The notes under the pieces are model-generated. The model was not told where the DNA came from. It saw only the letters and a program-made list of their open reading frames with translations, and did no database searches. The position numbers and the translations under genes were made by a program. Shown here piece after piece: positions 22,416 to 30,013 of a stretch of 30,013 bases of DNA (the stretch's first letter is position 1; each line of letters begins with the position of its first letter). Source of the DNA: Cypionkella sp. Its GTDB lineage: Bacteria > Pseudomonadota > Alphaproteobacteria > Rhodobacterales > Rhodobacteraceae. The DNA lies in NCBI GenBank assembly GCA_023255415.1, contig JALRIN010000032.1, forward strand, positions 1 through 30,013, given 5' to 3'.

Positions 22416-22689
22416 CGCGCGCGGCTGATAGGTCGAGCGTGCCGGTTCCGACAGCCCCGGCAACTTGCTTGCGGAGTTTTTCAACTTTACCTCTTTCATC
22501 CATCACAACAAAATAGGCGGCTCGCAGGTCGCGCACGGCAGTCATCGCTGCCTTTGCTTCCTCCAGTTTGCCGCGTTTCACCGAATTGACCGCTGTGACC
22601 AACTCTTCAGCCGCCACGCGCATCAGCTGCTCGACCTGCGCCAACATATCGACCCCAGGTTCGTCGTCCGCCGAGAAATTTATGCTCAT
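22366..22689 (-). CDS. g1: Gene transfer agent small terminase-like protein (RcGTA g1)
   Basis: A 107-residue, mostly helical protein (VDMLAQVEQLMRVAAEELV, then LEEAKAAMTAVRDLRAAYF) in the position of RcGTA g1, which has been described as the small terminase. ATG 22689 starts MSINFSADDEPG; a longer frame from 22788 would run through a terminator-like hairpin and is rejected. Its 3' end overlaps the large terminase. It is the first gene of the cluster, so its expression level may be set by the leader structures upstream. Confidence 0.82.
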   Translation of the reverse strand: MSINFSADDEPGVDMLAQVEQLMRVAAEELVTAVNSVKRGKLEEAKAAMTAVRDLRAAYFVVMDERGKVEKLRKQVAGAVGTGTLDLSAARDEIGRRLARLRDAATG

Positions 22690-22736
22690 ATGGTGTCTGA
22701 CCCACCTTTCACGCCGCGCCCCGCACGATAGACATG

Positions 22737-22770
22737 AAAAAACGGCCCAAGGGTTGCCCCCAAGCCGTTT
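22737..22770 (-). terminator. Terminator-like hairpin between mltG and g1
   Basis: On the minus strand AAACGGC (22770-22764) pairs with GCCGTTT (22746-22740) around a 17-base interior that can form a further 3-bp GGG/CCC stem; six T in a row follow (22742-22737). It is either the terminator of fabF-mltG or an attenuator in the leader of the GTA transcript, depending on where the GTA promoter lies. Confidence 0.65.
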
Positions 22771-22807
22771 GCCCATTTCTTCTAGCATAGGAAATTGCTA
22801 CAGCAGA

Positions 22808-22858
22808 GCGCGCGCAAAGTCAAGATAAAATCGTTTTATATCAGATACTTGCGCGCGC
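22808..22858. promoter_or_regulatory. Nested inverted repeats upstream of the gene transfer agent cluster
   Basis: Outer arms GCGCGCGCAA (22808-22817) and TTGCGCGCGC (22849-22858) are perfect over 10 bp. Inside them ATAAAA (22825-22830) and TTTTAT (22834-22839) form a second, AT-rich inverted repeat. The whole lies in the 190-base gap between mltG and g1 and is a good candidate for the GTA regulatory region (activator binding, or a cruciform/hairpin). No regulator can be named from sequence. Confidence 0.55.
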
Positions 22859-22881
22859 ATCATTAGGGTTTCATTAATCCC

Positions 22882-24042
22882 TTAAGGCACCACCGCAGGC
22901 TTGGCTGCTTCAATCGCACGCCATTTCACCACATTGGCGTTATGCTCGGCCAAGGTTGCGGCAAAGGCATGGCCCCCCGATCCATCAGCCACAAAGAACA
23001 GATAATCACTTGTCTCTGGCTGCAAGGCCGCCTCGATGCTCAACCGCCCCGGATTGGCGATCGGCGTCGGCGGCAGACCCAAAATAACATAGGTGTTCCA
23101 AGGTGTTGAAGCCTTAAGCTCGCTTTGCCGCAACCCCCGCCCCAACAGGCCTTTGCCTTTGGTGATGCCATAAATCACCGCAGGATCGGTTTGCAGTCGC
23201 ATGCCCTTGGCAATGCGGTTCAAAAACACCCCCGCCACCAGCTTGCGCTCGGCCGCCACCCCAGTTTCTTTCTCGACGATCGAGGCCATCACCAAAGCCT
23301 CTTCCGGCGTCTTATAGGGCAGCCCCGCCGCGCGCTGCGCCCAAAGCTCGGCCAAAGTCGCCGCCTGCCGGGCTTCCATCTCGGCAATCAGCGCCGCGCG
23401 GTCAGCCCCTTTTTCCACCTCATAACTGTCAGGCGACAGCGTGCCCTCGGCGGGCACTGTCTCGACCGTGCCCGACAGAAAATCCGCCCGCTTCAGCGCA
23501 TCCACCACCTGCCACGAGGTCACCCCCTCGGCCAAAGTGATCCGCAACCGCAGATCACCGCCTTGGGTCGCATCCAAATAGGCACTCGGGGCAGCCTCGA
23601 CTGCCGGATCAAAGCTTGCCACTTCGACATAGCGATTGCTGACAGGATCAAGCTCGCGCAAGATCACCTGACTTTTCGCAACCGAGATGCGGAAATTCAC
23701 TTCGCGCCCACAGGTCGATTGCCCACCCGCCGTCAGATCATCCAAAACCGCAGCCATCGAAGCATTCGGCGCGATCAGATAGCTGCCAAATTTCAAATCC
23801 TTAGACCGCCCCGAATAATCCGCACCAATGCGGAAAATCCGTGCATCGCTGACCACGCCCTGCTCTTCCAGTGTGCGTCCCACCTGCGACAGTGAGGCAC
23901 CGCGTTCAACCTTGAAACAAACGGGTGTTGCCAATGGCCCCGCGCCAATAAACTGCTGCCGCCCCCAAGCGATAACCCCAAAGGCAACCACAAGGATCAC
24001 AATAAACAAAGTCAACGCATTAGAGGCAACAGACTTCCACAT
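22882..24042 (-). CDS. mltG: Endolytic murein transglycosylase MltG
   Basis: MltG/YceG family protein, 386 residues, cutting nascent glycan strands in the inner membrane's outer face and thought to set strand length. The N-terminal membrane anchor is about residues 8-30 (NALTLFIVILVVAFG), then a LysM-like region (about 40-100) and the catalytic domain. The catalytic Glu257 lies in ASIVEKETG; VFLNRIAKGMRLQTDP, STPWNTY and GLPPTPIANPG are family signatures. ATG shares one base with the fabF stop (TGATG). The GTA cluster follows downstream in the same direction. Confidence 0.96.
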   Translation of the reverse strand: MWKSVASNALTLFIVILVVAFGVIAWGRQQFIGAGPLATPVCFKVERGASLSQVGRTLEEQGVVSDARIFRIGADYSGRSKDLKFGSYLIAPNASMAAVLDDLTAGGQSTCGREVNFRISVAKSQVILRELDPVSNRYVEVASFDPAVEAAPSAYLDATQGGDLRLRITLAEGVTSWQVVDALKRADFLSGTVETVPAEGTLSPDSYEVEKGADRAALIAEMEARQAATLAELWAQRAAGLPYKTPEEALVMASIVEKETGVAAERKLVAGVFLNRIAKGMRLQTDPAVIYGITKGKGLLGRGLRQSELKASTPWNTYVILGLPPTPIANPGRLSIEAALQPETSDYLFFVADGSGGHAFAATLAEHNANVVKWRAIEAAKPAVVP

Positions 24043-25304
24043 CAGGCCTTAACCTTCCCCAAAACAAGGCTGGCATTGGTGCCGCCAAAGCCAAACGAAT
24101 TCGACAGCGCCACGTCGATCTTACGCTTGCGCGCGGCATTTGGTGCCAGATCCAACTTGGGGGCAATCGCAGGATTATCAAGGTTGATCGTTGGCGGGGC
24201 CACCTGATCGCGCAGCGCCAGCACGCAGAAAATCGCCTCCACGGCGCCCGCAGCCCCCAGCAAATGCCCGATGCTCGACTTGGTCGAAGACATCGTCGCC
24301 TGGGCCGCCGCCTCCCCCATCAACCGCTCGACCGCGCCAAGCTCGATGGTATCCGCCATGGTCGAGGTGCCATGCGCGTTGATGTAGTCAATATCACCAG
24401 GCGCAAGCCCCGCACGTTTCAACGCCATCTGCATCGAGCGAAAGCCGCCATCGCCATCTTCGGCCGGCGCAGTGATGTGATAAGCATCGCCCGACAACCC
24501 ATAGCCCAGAACCTCGGCATAGATCTTGGCACCACGTGCCACCGCATGCTCGTATTCCTCCAGCACCACCACGCCAGCCCCTTCGCCCATTACAAAGCCG
24601 TCGCGATCGGCGTCATAGGGGCGGCTGGCCTTGGTCGGATCATCGCCGCGCTTGGTCGACAGCGCCTTGCAGGCGTTAAAGCCCGCGATGCCAATCTCGG
24701 AAATCGGCGCTTCCGCTCCGCCTGCCAACATCACATCGGCATCGCCCCATTGGATCAACCGCGCCGCATCGCCAATCGCATGCGCACCGGTTGAACAGGC
24801 CGTCACCACCGCATGGTTTGGCCCCTTGAAGCCAAAGCGGATCGAGACCTGCCCCGAAATCAAATTGATCAGCGATCCGGGAATAAAGAAGGGCGAAACC
24901 CGCTTTGGCCCCTTTTCCTTGATCAAAACCGCCGTCTCGGCAATCGAGGTCAGCCCGCCAATGCCCGAGCCGATCATCACGCCGGTGCGGCAGCGATCTT
25001 CTTCGGTTTGCGGCTCCCAACCAGAATCCTGTACCGCCTGCACAGCCGCCGCCATGCCGTAAAGGATGAAATCATCGACCTTGCGACGATCCTTCGGCTC
25101 CATCCAATCGTTGGGATTAAAGGTGCCATCTGTGCCATCGCCAAAGGGAATTTCGCAGGCATATTGCGTCACCACATTGCTGGCATCAAAGCGGGTAATC
25201 GGCCCTGCACCAGACTGGCCCGCCAAAAGACGGCTCCACGTTTCTTCCACACCACAGGCAAGTGGTGTGACCATGCCCAGACCCGTTACGACAACACGAC
25301 GCAT
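24042..25304 (-). CDS. fabF: 3-oxoacyl-[acyl-carrier-protein] synthase II
   Basis: Ketoacyl-ACP synthase II (EC 2.3.1.179), elongating fatty acids in the cytosol. 420 residues of thiolase fold; catalytic Cys170 in VVTACSTGAHA, His311 in NAHGTSTMADT and His347 in KSSIGHLLGAAGA, in the classical C-H-H order. ATG 25304 is preferred over upstream non-ATG possibilities, since the conserved RRVVVTGLGMVTPL start follows immediately. No acpP is adjacent; the gene begins the fabF-mltG operon behind an intergenic region shared with a divergent TetR gene. Confidence 0.97.
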   Translation of the reverse strand: MRRVVVTGLGMVTPLACGVEETWSRLLAGQSGAGPITRFDASNVVTQYACEIPFGDGTDGTFNPNDWMEPKDRRKVDDFILYGMAAAVQAVQDSGWEPQTEEDRCRTGVMIGSGIGGLTSIAETAVLIKEKGPKRVSPFFIPGSLINLISGQVSIRFGFKGPNHAVVTACSTGAHAIGDAARLIQWGDADVMLAGGAEAPISEIGIAGFNACKALSTKRGDDPTKASRPYDADRDGFVMGEGAGVVVLEEYEHAVARGAKIYAEVLGYGLSGDAYHITAPAEDGDGGFRSMQMALKRAGLAPGDIDYINAHGTSTMADTIELGAVERLMGEAAAQATMSSTKSSIGHLLGAAGAVEAIFCVLALRDQVAPPTINLDNPAIAPKLDLAPNAARKRKIDVALSNSFGFGGTNASLVLGKVKA

Positions 25305-25340
25305 ATTTGCCCCCAAATTGGTTCAATCCAGCTTTTCCGC

Positions 25341-25369
25341 CTGATACACGCCCCCCGCCTTGGGCGCAA
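25341..25369 (-). promoter_or_regulatory. Candidate promoter of fabF-mltG
   Basis: On the minus strand TTGCGC (25369-25364) and TATCAG (25346-25341) are separated by 17 bases and lie about 37 bases before the fabF start. The hexamers are imperfect, so this is only a candidate. Nothing else in 25305-25475 stands out except a small AGCGC/GCGCT inverted repeat near 25395-25410. Confidence 0.35.
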
Positions 25370-25475
25370 CAATCGCCTTGCCTGCGCTGGATCAAGCGCA
25401 GCTTCGCGCTAGGTTGGTCACTTTAAGCGATCACGCAAAGATATGTTGACGATGTTTGACAAGATGATAAGAAAT

Positions 25476-25491
25476 GAATGAACGTTCACTC
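25476..25491. promoter_or_regulatory. TetR-type operator before the efflux operon
   Basis: GAATGAACGTTCACTC holds the perfect palindrome TGAACGTTCA (25479-25488) with two more matched pairs outside one mismatch. It lies 26 bases before the TetR start. Palindromes around ACGT of this type are common operators of TetR/AcrR-like repressors of RND pumps, so self-repression of the operon is likely. Confidence 0.75.
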
Positions 25492-25517
25492 CCGTAGCTT
25501 TATCACACGAAAGTTCT

Positions 25518-26144
25518 ATGACATCCCCAGCCTCTGCCCAAGATATCCGCGCTGAACAACGCATCTTTGACATCTTAGCCTCGGTGCGCGTGGCCTTTGC
25601 TGAAAAAGGCTTTGACGGCGCATCGATGCAAGATCTTGCCCGCGCCGCAGGCATCAGCGTTGGCAACTTTTACCGCTATTTCCCCTCTAAGTCGGCGATC
25701 ATCGATCAGTTGATTGCACATGACTTGGCAGAAATGGACCGCCACTTTGCCGAGATCATGACCTCGCCCTTTCCGCTCTTGGCGCTCAAGCAACAGGTCA
25801 GCGCACAGATCCAGTTACACCAGAATTGCGCCGATGGCCAAATCTGGGCCGAAATCACGGCTTCCGCACTGCGCAAACCCGAAATCGCACGCGCAGCCGA
25901 CCTGATGGAAGCCTCCATTACCGCCAATCTTATGCAGGTCTTCGCCCGCGAAACCGGGCTACCGCTTGCCGAAATCACCCGTCGATTTCAAAGCCACGCC
26001 AGCTATATCGTGCTGCTGGTCAAAGCCGCCTCGATGCAAGCGCCGCGTGCTCCCGAAGCCCGCGACGCTTTGAACGCGCTTATTTTGCAAACCATTGATC
26101 AAATGCTGGCCGAAGTTGCCCGCGCATCCCTGAAGGTTCTATAA
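25518..26144 (+). CDS. TetR-family transcriptional repressor of the efflux operon
   Basis: A 208-residue TetR/AcrR-family regulator. The N-terminal helix-turn-helix domain (about 14-60) has the family pattern VAFAEKGFDGASMQDLARAA and ISVGNFYRYFPSKSAI; the rest is the helical ligand and dimer domain. It is the first gene of the operon and its stop overlaps the adaptor start by one base (TAATG), so repressor and pump are made from one transcript. This differs from the common divergent layout. It probably binds the palindrome at 25476-25491 and is released by a pump substrate; the ligand is unknown. Confidence 0.93.
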   Translation: MTSPASAQDIRAEQRIFDILASVRVAFAEKGFDGASMQDLARAAGISVGNFYRYFPSKSAIIDQLIAHDLAEMDRHFAEIMTSPFPLLALKQQVSAQIQLHQNCADGQIWAEITASALRKPEIARAADLMEASITANLMQVFARETGLPLAEITRRFQSHASYIVLLVKAASMQAPRAPEARDALNALILQTIDQMLAEVARASLKVL

Positions 26145-27316
26145 TGCGACAGATATTTCCCCTGCTGATAGCCGCCCTGCTTGGGTCAACCGCCGCCCCG
26201 CTTTGGGCGCAAACCGCGCCCAGCGATCAAACGGCCCTGCCCGCAATCACCGTGTCCAAGGTGCAAAGCCGTGAATTGCGCGATATTGTGCTGGCCAGCG
26301 GTCTGATCAGCCCGCTGCAACAAATCCAAGTGGTGCCGCTGATCGAAGGCCAACCGATCGAGGCTTTGCTTGCCGATGTTGGCGACACTGTGGTCGAGGG
26401 CCAAGTGCTGGCGCGGCTGTCTTCCTCGACGCTGACGCTGCAAAAGGCCCAGCTGACCGCCTCTATCGCCGCCGCCCGCGCCCAGATCGCACAGGCCGAG
26501 GCGCAGGTGCTTGACGCCACCTCTTCCGCCGCCGAAGCCCAGCGCGTGGCCGATCGCACCAAGGCGCTCAAAACCCAAGGCACCGCAAGCCAAGCCGCCA
26601 CCGATCAGGCCACCGCCGCCGCCGTCTCGGCCAGCTCGCGCATCGCCGTTGCCACCCAATCCGCCGAAGCCGCCAAAGCCCAGCTTGCCCTTGTCGAAGC
26701 CCAGATTGCCAACGTCGATCTGCAACTCTCGCGCACCGAGGTCAAAGCCCCCTTTGCAGGCGAAATCACCGCGCGCAACGCCCAGCTTGGCGCTGTGGCC
26801 TCGGCGCAAGGTCAGCCGATGTTCACGCTGATCCGCGACAATGCGCTCGAGTTGCGCGCCGATGTCGCCGAAACCGATCTGGCGCGGATCCAACTTGGCC
26901 AAAGCGTCGAGATCAGGCTGGTGGGCGCCACCGCCCCCGTCGCCGGCGTGGTGCGGCTGATCGAGCCCAGCATTGACCCCGTCACCCGCCTTGGCCGCGT
27001 CCGCATCAGCTTTGAAGACACAAGCGCAATCCGCTCGGGCATGTATGCCGAGGCCAGCATCCTGCTGCGTGACGCCACGGTGGTCAGCGTGCCGATTACC
27101 GCGCTTGGCCGCGTCAATGGGCAAACCCAAGTGCTGTCGGTCAAAGACGGGCAAGCCCGCAGTGTTGTTGTGACCACCGGCATGCGTGACGGCGGCTGGG
27201 TAGAAATCAGCCAAGGCCTCAGCGAAGGCGACACCGTTGTCACCAAAGCCGGCGCTTTTGTGCGCGACGGCGATTACATCAACCCGATCGCGGCAGAAGC
27301 CGCTGCCACAAACTGA
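26144..27316 (+). CDS. RND efflux periplasmic adaptor subunit
   Basis: Membrane-fusion (AcrA/MexA-like) adaptor, 390 residues, linking an inner-membrane RND pump to an outer-membrane channel. There is a Sec signal peptide with likely cleavage after LWAQ or WA|Q (about residue 22) and no lipobox cysteine, so the protein is probably not lipidated. The lipoyl-like halves (VVPLIEGQPIEALLADVGD and LSRTEVKAPFAGEITARNA) flank a long coiled-coil hairpin (about 95-185, Ala/Gln-rich). Beta-barrel and membrane-proximal domains follow. It overlaps the TetR stop by one base and precedes the pump gene by five bases. Confidence 0.95.
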   Translation: MRQIFPLLIAALLGSTAAPLWAQTAPSDQTALPAITVSKVQSRELRDIVLASGLISPLQQIQVVPLIEGQPIEALLADVGDTVVEGQVLARLSSSTLTLQKAQLTASIAAARAQIAQAEAQVLDATSSAAEAQRVADRTKALKTQGTASQAATDQATAAAVSASSRIAVATQSAEAAKAQLALVEAQIANVDLQLSRTEVKAPFAGEITARNAQLGAVASAQGQPMFTLIRDNALELRADVAETDLARIQLGQSVEIRLVGATAPVAGVVRLIEPSIDPVTRLGRVRISFEDTSAIRSGMYAEASILLRDATVVSVPITALGRVNGQTQVLSVKDGQARSVVVTTGMRDGGWVEISQGLSEGDTVVTKAGAFVRDGDYINPIAAEAAATN

Positions 27317-27321
27317 GGTCG

Positions 27322-30013
27322 ATGATGAATTTCTCAGCATGGTCGATCCGCAACCCACTTGCCCCGCTTTTGGCGTTTTTCATTTTGATGGTTTTGGGCT
27401 GGCAAAGCTTTAACAGCCTGCCGATCACCCGCTTTCCCAATATCGACGTGCCGGTCATTGCCGTGGCCGTCAGCCAGCCCGGCGCCGCCCCTGCCGAGAT
27501 GGAAACCCAAGTCACCAAAGTGATCGAGGATGCCGTCGCCGGCATCACGGGTGCGAAAAACGTGACCTCGAATGTCGTCGATGGGTTGTCGACCACAGCC
27601 GTCGAATTCCGCATCGAAGTGCCAACCGACAAAGCGCTGCAAGATGTCAAAGACGCTGTCGACCGTGTGCGGGCAAAACTGCCCTCGGGCATTGACGCGC
27701 CAACCGTCACCAAGATCGAGGTTGAAGGTCAGGCGATCATGACCTTTGCCGTCTCGGCCCCCGATATGACCTTGGAACAGGTTTCGTGGTTCACCGACGA
27801 CACCATCGTGCGCGCGCTGCAAGGCCGCCCCGGTGTCGGGCGCATCGACCGCTTTGGTGGCGCTGACCGCGAGATCCATATTGATCTGGATCCGATCAAA
27901 TTGGGCAGCTTTGGCATTACCGCCCCGATGGTAAATGCACAACTGCGCGCCACCAATGCCAACCTTGGCGCAGGTCGCTCGGAAATCGGCGCAAGTGAAC
28001 AGGCAATCCGCACCCTTGGCGATGCCGCAACGGTGGCCAATCTGGCGCAAACCAGCATTGCGCTGCCCTCGGGTCGGCATGTGCGGCTGTCTGATTTGGG
28101 CAGCGTGACCGACACCTATAAAGAGCTGCGCTCGTTCTCGCGGGTCAATGGCAATCAGGTGGTGACCTTTTCGGTGTTTCGCGCCAAGGGAGCCTCGGAA
28201 GTCTCGGTTGCCGAAACCGTCAATGCCACACTCGATCAGCTGCGCAGCGCCCATCCAAATGTGAATATCAGCCTTGTCGACGAGACGGTATTCTACACCT
28301 ATGGCAACTACGAATCCGCAATCCACACCCTGCTGGAAGGTGCTTTGCTTGCCATTCTGGTGGTGCTGGCTTTCTTGCGCAACTGGCGCGCCACGCTGAT
28401 CACGGCGGTGGCGCTGCCGCTCTCGGCGGTGCCGACGTTTTGGGTGATGGACCTTTTGGGCTTTTCGCTCAACCTTGTGTCGTTCTTGGCGATCACCCTG
28501 GCGACAGGCATCCTTGTCGATGACGCCATCGTCGAGATTGAAAACATCGCGCGCCATATCCGCATGGGCAAAACCCCCTACCGCGCCGCGATCGAGGCCG
28601 CAGACGAGATCGGACTTGCGGTGATTGCCACCACCTTCACCATCATCGCGGTGTTTGTGCCGGTGTCTTTCATGGGAGGCATCCCGGGGCAGTATTTCCG
28701 ACAATTCGGCCTGACAGTCGCCATCGCCGTGGCTTTCTCGCTGCTTGTGGCGCGATTGATCACGCCGATGATGGCGGCCTATCTGATGAGCGCAAAAGAC
28801 GCCAACGCAGGCCAGCACGGCGACCAAGACGGCAGCTTCATGCGCACCTACCTGAAACTGGTGCAGCGCACCACTATGGGCGGGCTGCCGCTGCCGTTCC
28901 TGGGCAAAACCGCCGCTGGCAAATTTCGCCGCCTGCCGACCTATTATTTTACCATGATCACCGCGATAGGCGTGCTGATCGTCTCGCTTTATTTCATGCT
29001 AAAGGTGCCGGGGTCGTTCCTGCCGCCAGAAGATGTCAGCCGCATCTCGATCTCGGTTGAACTGCCGCCGGGATCAACCTTGGCCGAAACCGACCAGACC
29101 ACCCAAGCCATGGCCGCCTTGATCAAAGACGTGCCTTGGGTTGATAAGATCTTTGTGCTGGGTGGGTCATCGCCGCGGGGCGATCTGGATATCCGCCGCG
29201 CGTCTGTGACGGTGACTTTGGTCAAGCTTGATCAAACCTTGCTGCTGAAACTCTCGCAACTGGGCCGCAGCATCCCGCTGATCGGCGGCTTGGTGCCAGA
29301 GGTTGCCGACAAAGGCCGCCCAGTGCCGCAAAACGTGGTCGAGGAAGAAATCTTCAAACGGATCGCCGCCATCCCCGATATGCGTGCTTTTAAACTCAAT
29401 GACCGCGGCGAGCGTGACATCTCGTATTCGGTGCTGGCCAACAGCGAAGCCGATCTGAACACCACGGTGCAAATTCTGGAATCGGCGCTGCGCGCAGAAC
29501 CTTTGCTGGCCAATATCAGCTCGGAAGGCGCCCTGCCGCGCCCCGAGGTACAGATCACCCCGCGCAGCGACGAGGCCGCCCGCCTTGGCGTCACTGCCGC
29601 CGATATTGCTACCACGCTGCGGGTGGCCACCATCGGCGACGTTGATGCAGCCTTGGCAAAGCTTTCGATCGACAACCGTCTGGTGCCGATTCGTGTCCAA
29701 TTGGACAAGGCCAGCAGCGAAGACTTGCGCGTGATCTCGGCGCTAAAGGTCATCACCAAGACCGGCGCTTCGGTGCCCTTGTCGACGGTGGCAGATGTGC
29801 AAATCGGCGAAGGCCCCTCGATGGTGAAACGACTGAACCGCAGTCGTCAGGCCACCATTGGCGCGGGCCTGCCGGTTGGGGTGGCACTTGGCACCGCCAA
29901 AGCGCGGCTGACCGAGATTGTCGCAGGCTTGCAGCTGCCCGCAGGCGCTGTGATCAAAGAGGCGGGCGATGCCGAGGTGCAAAGCGAGCTTTTTGCCAGC
30001 TTTGCCAATGCGA
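27322..30013 (+). CDS. RND-family efflux pump (3' end cut by window)
   Basis: Inner-membrane resistance-nodulation-division transporter, AcrB/MdtB-like, proton-driven. 897 codons are visible of an expected 1030-1050, so the last membrane helices are missing. The N-terminus is typical (WSIRNPLAPLLAFFILMVLG, then SLPITRFPNIDVP and PGAAPAEMETQVT). The proton-relay aspartates Asp400-Asp401 are in GILVDDAIVEIENI, within a helix block at about 330-480. The second periplasmic loop begins near 560. ATG ATG occurs at 27322-27327; either could start, with GAGGTCG before. No outer-membrane channel gene is in the window. The substrate cannot be predicted. Confidence 0.95.
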   Translation, partial: MMNFSAWSIRNPLAPLLAFFILMVLGWQSFNSLPITRFPNIDVPVIAVAVSQPGAAPAEMETQVTKVIEDAVAGITGAKNVTSNVVDGLSTTAVEFRIEVPTDKALQDVKDAVDRVRAKLPSGIDAPTVTKIEVEGQAIMTFAVSAPDMTLEQVSWFTDDTIVRALQGRPGVGRIDRFGGADREIHIDLDPIKLGSFGITAPMVNAQLRATNANLGAGRSEIGASEQAIRTLGDAATVANLAQTSIALPSGRHVRLSDLGSVTDTYKELRSFSRVNGNQVVTFSVFRAKGASEVSVAETVNATLDQLRSAHPNVNISLVDETVFYTYGNYESAIHTLLEGALLAILVVLAFLRNWRATLITAVALPLSAVPTFWVMDLLGFSLNLVSFLAITLATGILVDDAIVEIENIARHIRMGKTPYRAAIEAADEIGLAVIATTFTIIAVFVPVSFMGGIPGQYFRQFGLTVAIAVAFSLLVARLITPMMAAYLMSAKDANAGQHGDQDGSFMRTYLKLVQRTTMGGLPLPFLGKTAAGKFRRLPTYYFTMITAIGVLIVSLYFMLKVPGSFLPPEDVSRISISVELPPGSTLAETDQTTQAMAALIKDVPWVDKIFVLGGSSPRGDLDIRRASVTVTLVKLDQTLLLKLSQLGRSIPLIGGLVPEVADKGRPVPQNVVEEEIFKRIAAIPDMRAFKLNDRGERDISYSVLANSEADLNTTVQILESALRAEPLLANISSEGALPRPEVQITPRSDEAARLGVTAADIATTLRVATIGDVDAALAKLSIDNRLVPIRVQLDKASSEDLRVISALKVITKTGASVPLSTVADVQIGEGPSMVKRLNRSRQATIGAGLPVGVALGTAKARLTEIVAGLQLPAGAVIKEAGDAEVQSELFASFANA

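Noticed and set aside
8760..22689. Ordinary prophage
   Set aside because: No integrase, repressor, replication, lysis or attachment sites; gene content and order fit a gene transfer agent, and it sits between housekeeping genes without flanking repeats or a tRNA.
22690..22788. Longer g1 protein starting at 22788
   Set aside because: The extra 33 residues would be encoded across the terminator-like hairpin, look non-conserved (Cys/Arg/Trp-rich), and a better ATG exists at 22689.
22874..22885. TTAA-N4-TTAA as a CtrA binding site at the end of mltG
   Set aside because: The known CtrA site has seven bases between the halves; the spacing here is four and it overlaps the mltG stop codon.
26186..27358. 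A 390-codon open frame opposite the adaptor gene
   Set aside because: Antisense shadow; glycine-rich translation mirrors the Ala-rich coiled coil of the real gene.
27334..28827. A 497-codon open frame opposite the RND pump gene
   Set aside because: Antisense shadow of a clear transporter gene; low-complexity His/Gly/Asp-rich product without motifs.
1..30013. CRISPR array, tRNA, rRNA or insertion sequence
   Set aside because: No regularly spaced repeats, no cloverleaf or rRNA segments, and no transposase or terminal inverted repeats were seen on either strand.

Overview
The window is a GC-rich stretch of an alphaproteobacterial chromosome, almost certainly from the order Rhodobacterales (Rhodobacteraceae). 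Three things point there: a pyruvate dehydrogenase E1-beta subunit carrying its own lipoyl domain, the gene order aldolase-ftsB-pdhABC, and above all a full set of genes colinear with the Rhodobacter capsulatus gene transfer agent (RcGTA) structural cluster, lying between fabF-mltG and cysE. This assignment comes from reading protein motifs and gene order; no database search was run.

Layout. (1) Positions 1-929, minus strand: two overlapping cyclophilin genes, one cytosolic and one with a signal peptide (the latter runs off the left edge). (2) 1064-7552, plus strand: central carbon metabolism, namely phosphoglycerate kinase, a class I fructose-bisphosphate aldolase, the small division protein FtsB, then pyruvate dehydrogenase E1-alpha, lipoyl-E1-beta and E2. 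It ends at a perfect 16-bp bidirectional terminator facing cysE. No E3 (lipoamide dehydrogenase) gene follows. (3) 7606-8415, minus: serine acetyltransferase cysE with a perfect inverted repeat in its promoter region. (4) 8473-22689, minus: a small unknown gene plus the gene transfer agent cluster, read right to left: small terminase, large terminase, portal, g3.5, prohead protease, capsid, head-tail connectors g6/g7, tail terminator g8, major tail protein g9, tail chaperones g10 and g10.1, tape measure g11, distal tail g12, Fe-S hub g13, NlpC/P60 peptidase g14, megatron g15. All reading frames are intact and many are linked by ATGA or TGATG overlaps. There is no integrase, repressor, replication gene, lysis gene or att site, so this is not an ordinary prophage. 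(5) 22882-25304, minus: mltG (septal murein endolytic transglycosylase) and fabF (3-oxoacyl-ACP synthase II), overlapping by one base. (6) 25518-end, plus: a TetR repressor, a periplasmic adaptor and an RND pump (cut by the right edge), forming a probable self-regulated efflux operon behind a palindromic operator.

How the parts work together. The GTA genes would build a small tailed particle that packages host DNA and injects it into relatives. Non-coding structure around them suggests stoichiometric control: a terminator-like hairpin and a nested palindrome ahead of g1, a strong GC hairpin just after the capsid gene, and an AT-rich island just before the major tail gene. Elsewhere, paired boxes before the aldolase gene and inverted repeats before ftsB, pdhA and cysE are candidate operators for metabolic regulators. 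The gene transfer agent itself is a known type of system; the least understood parts here are the leader and intergenic structures and the small gene at its 3' end.
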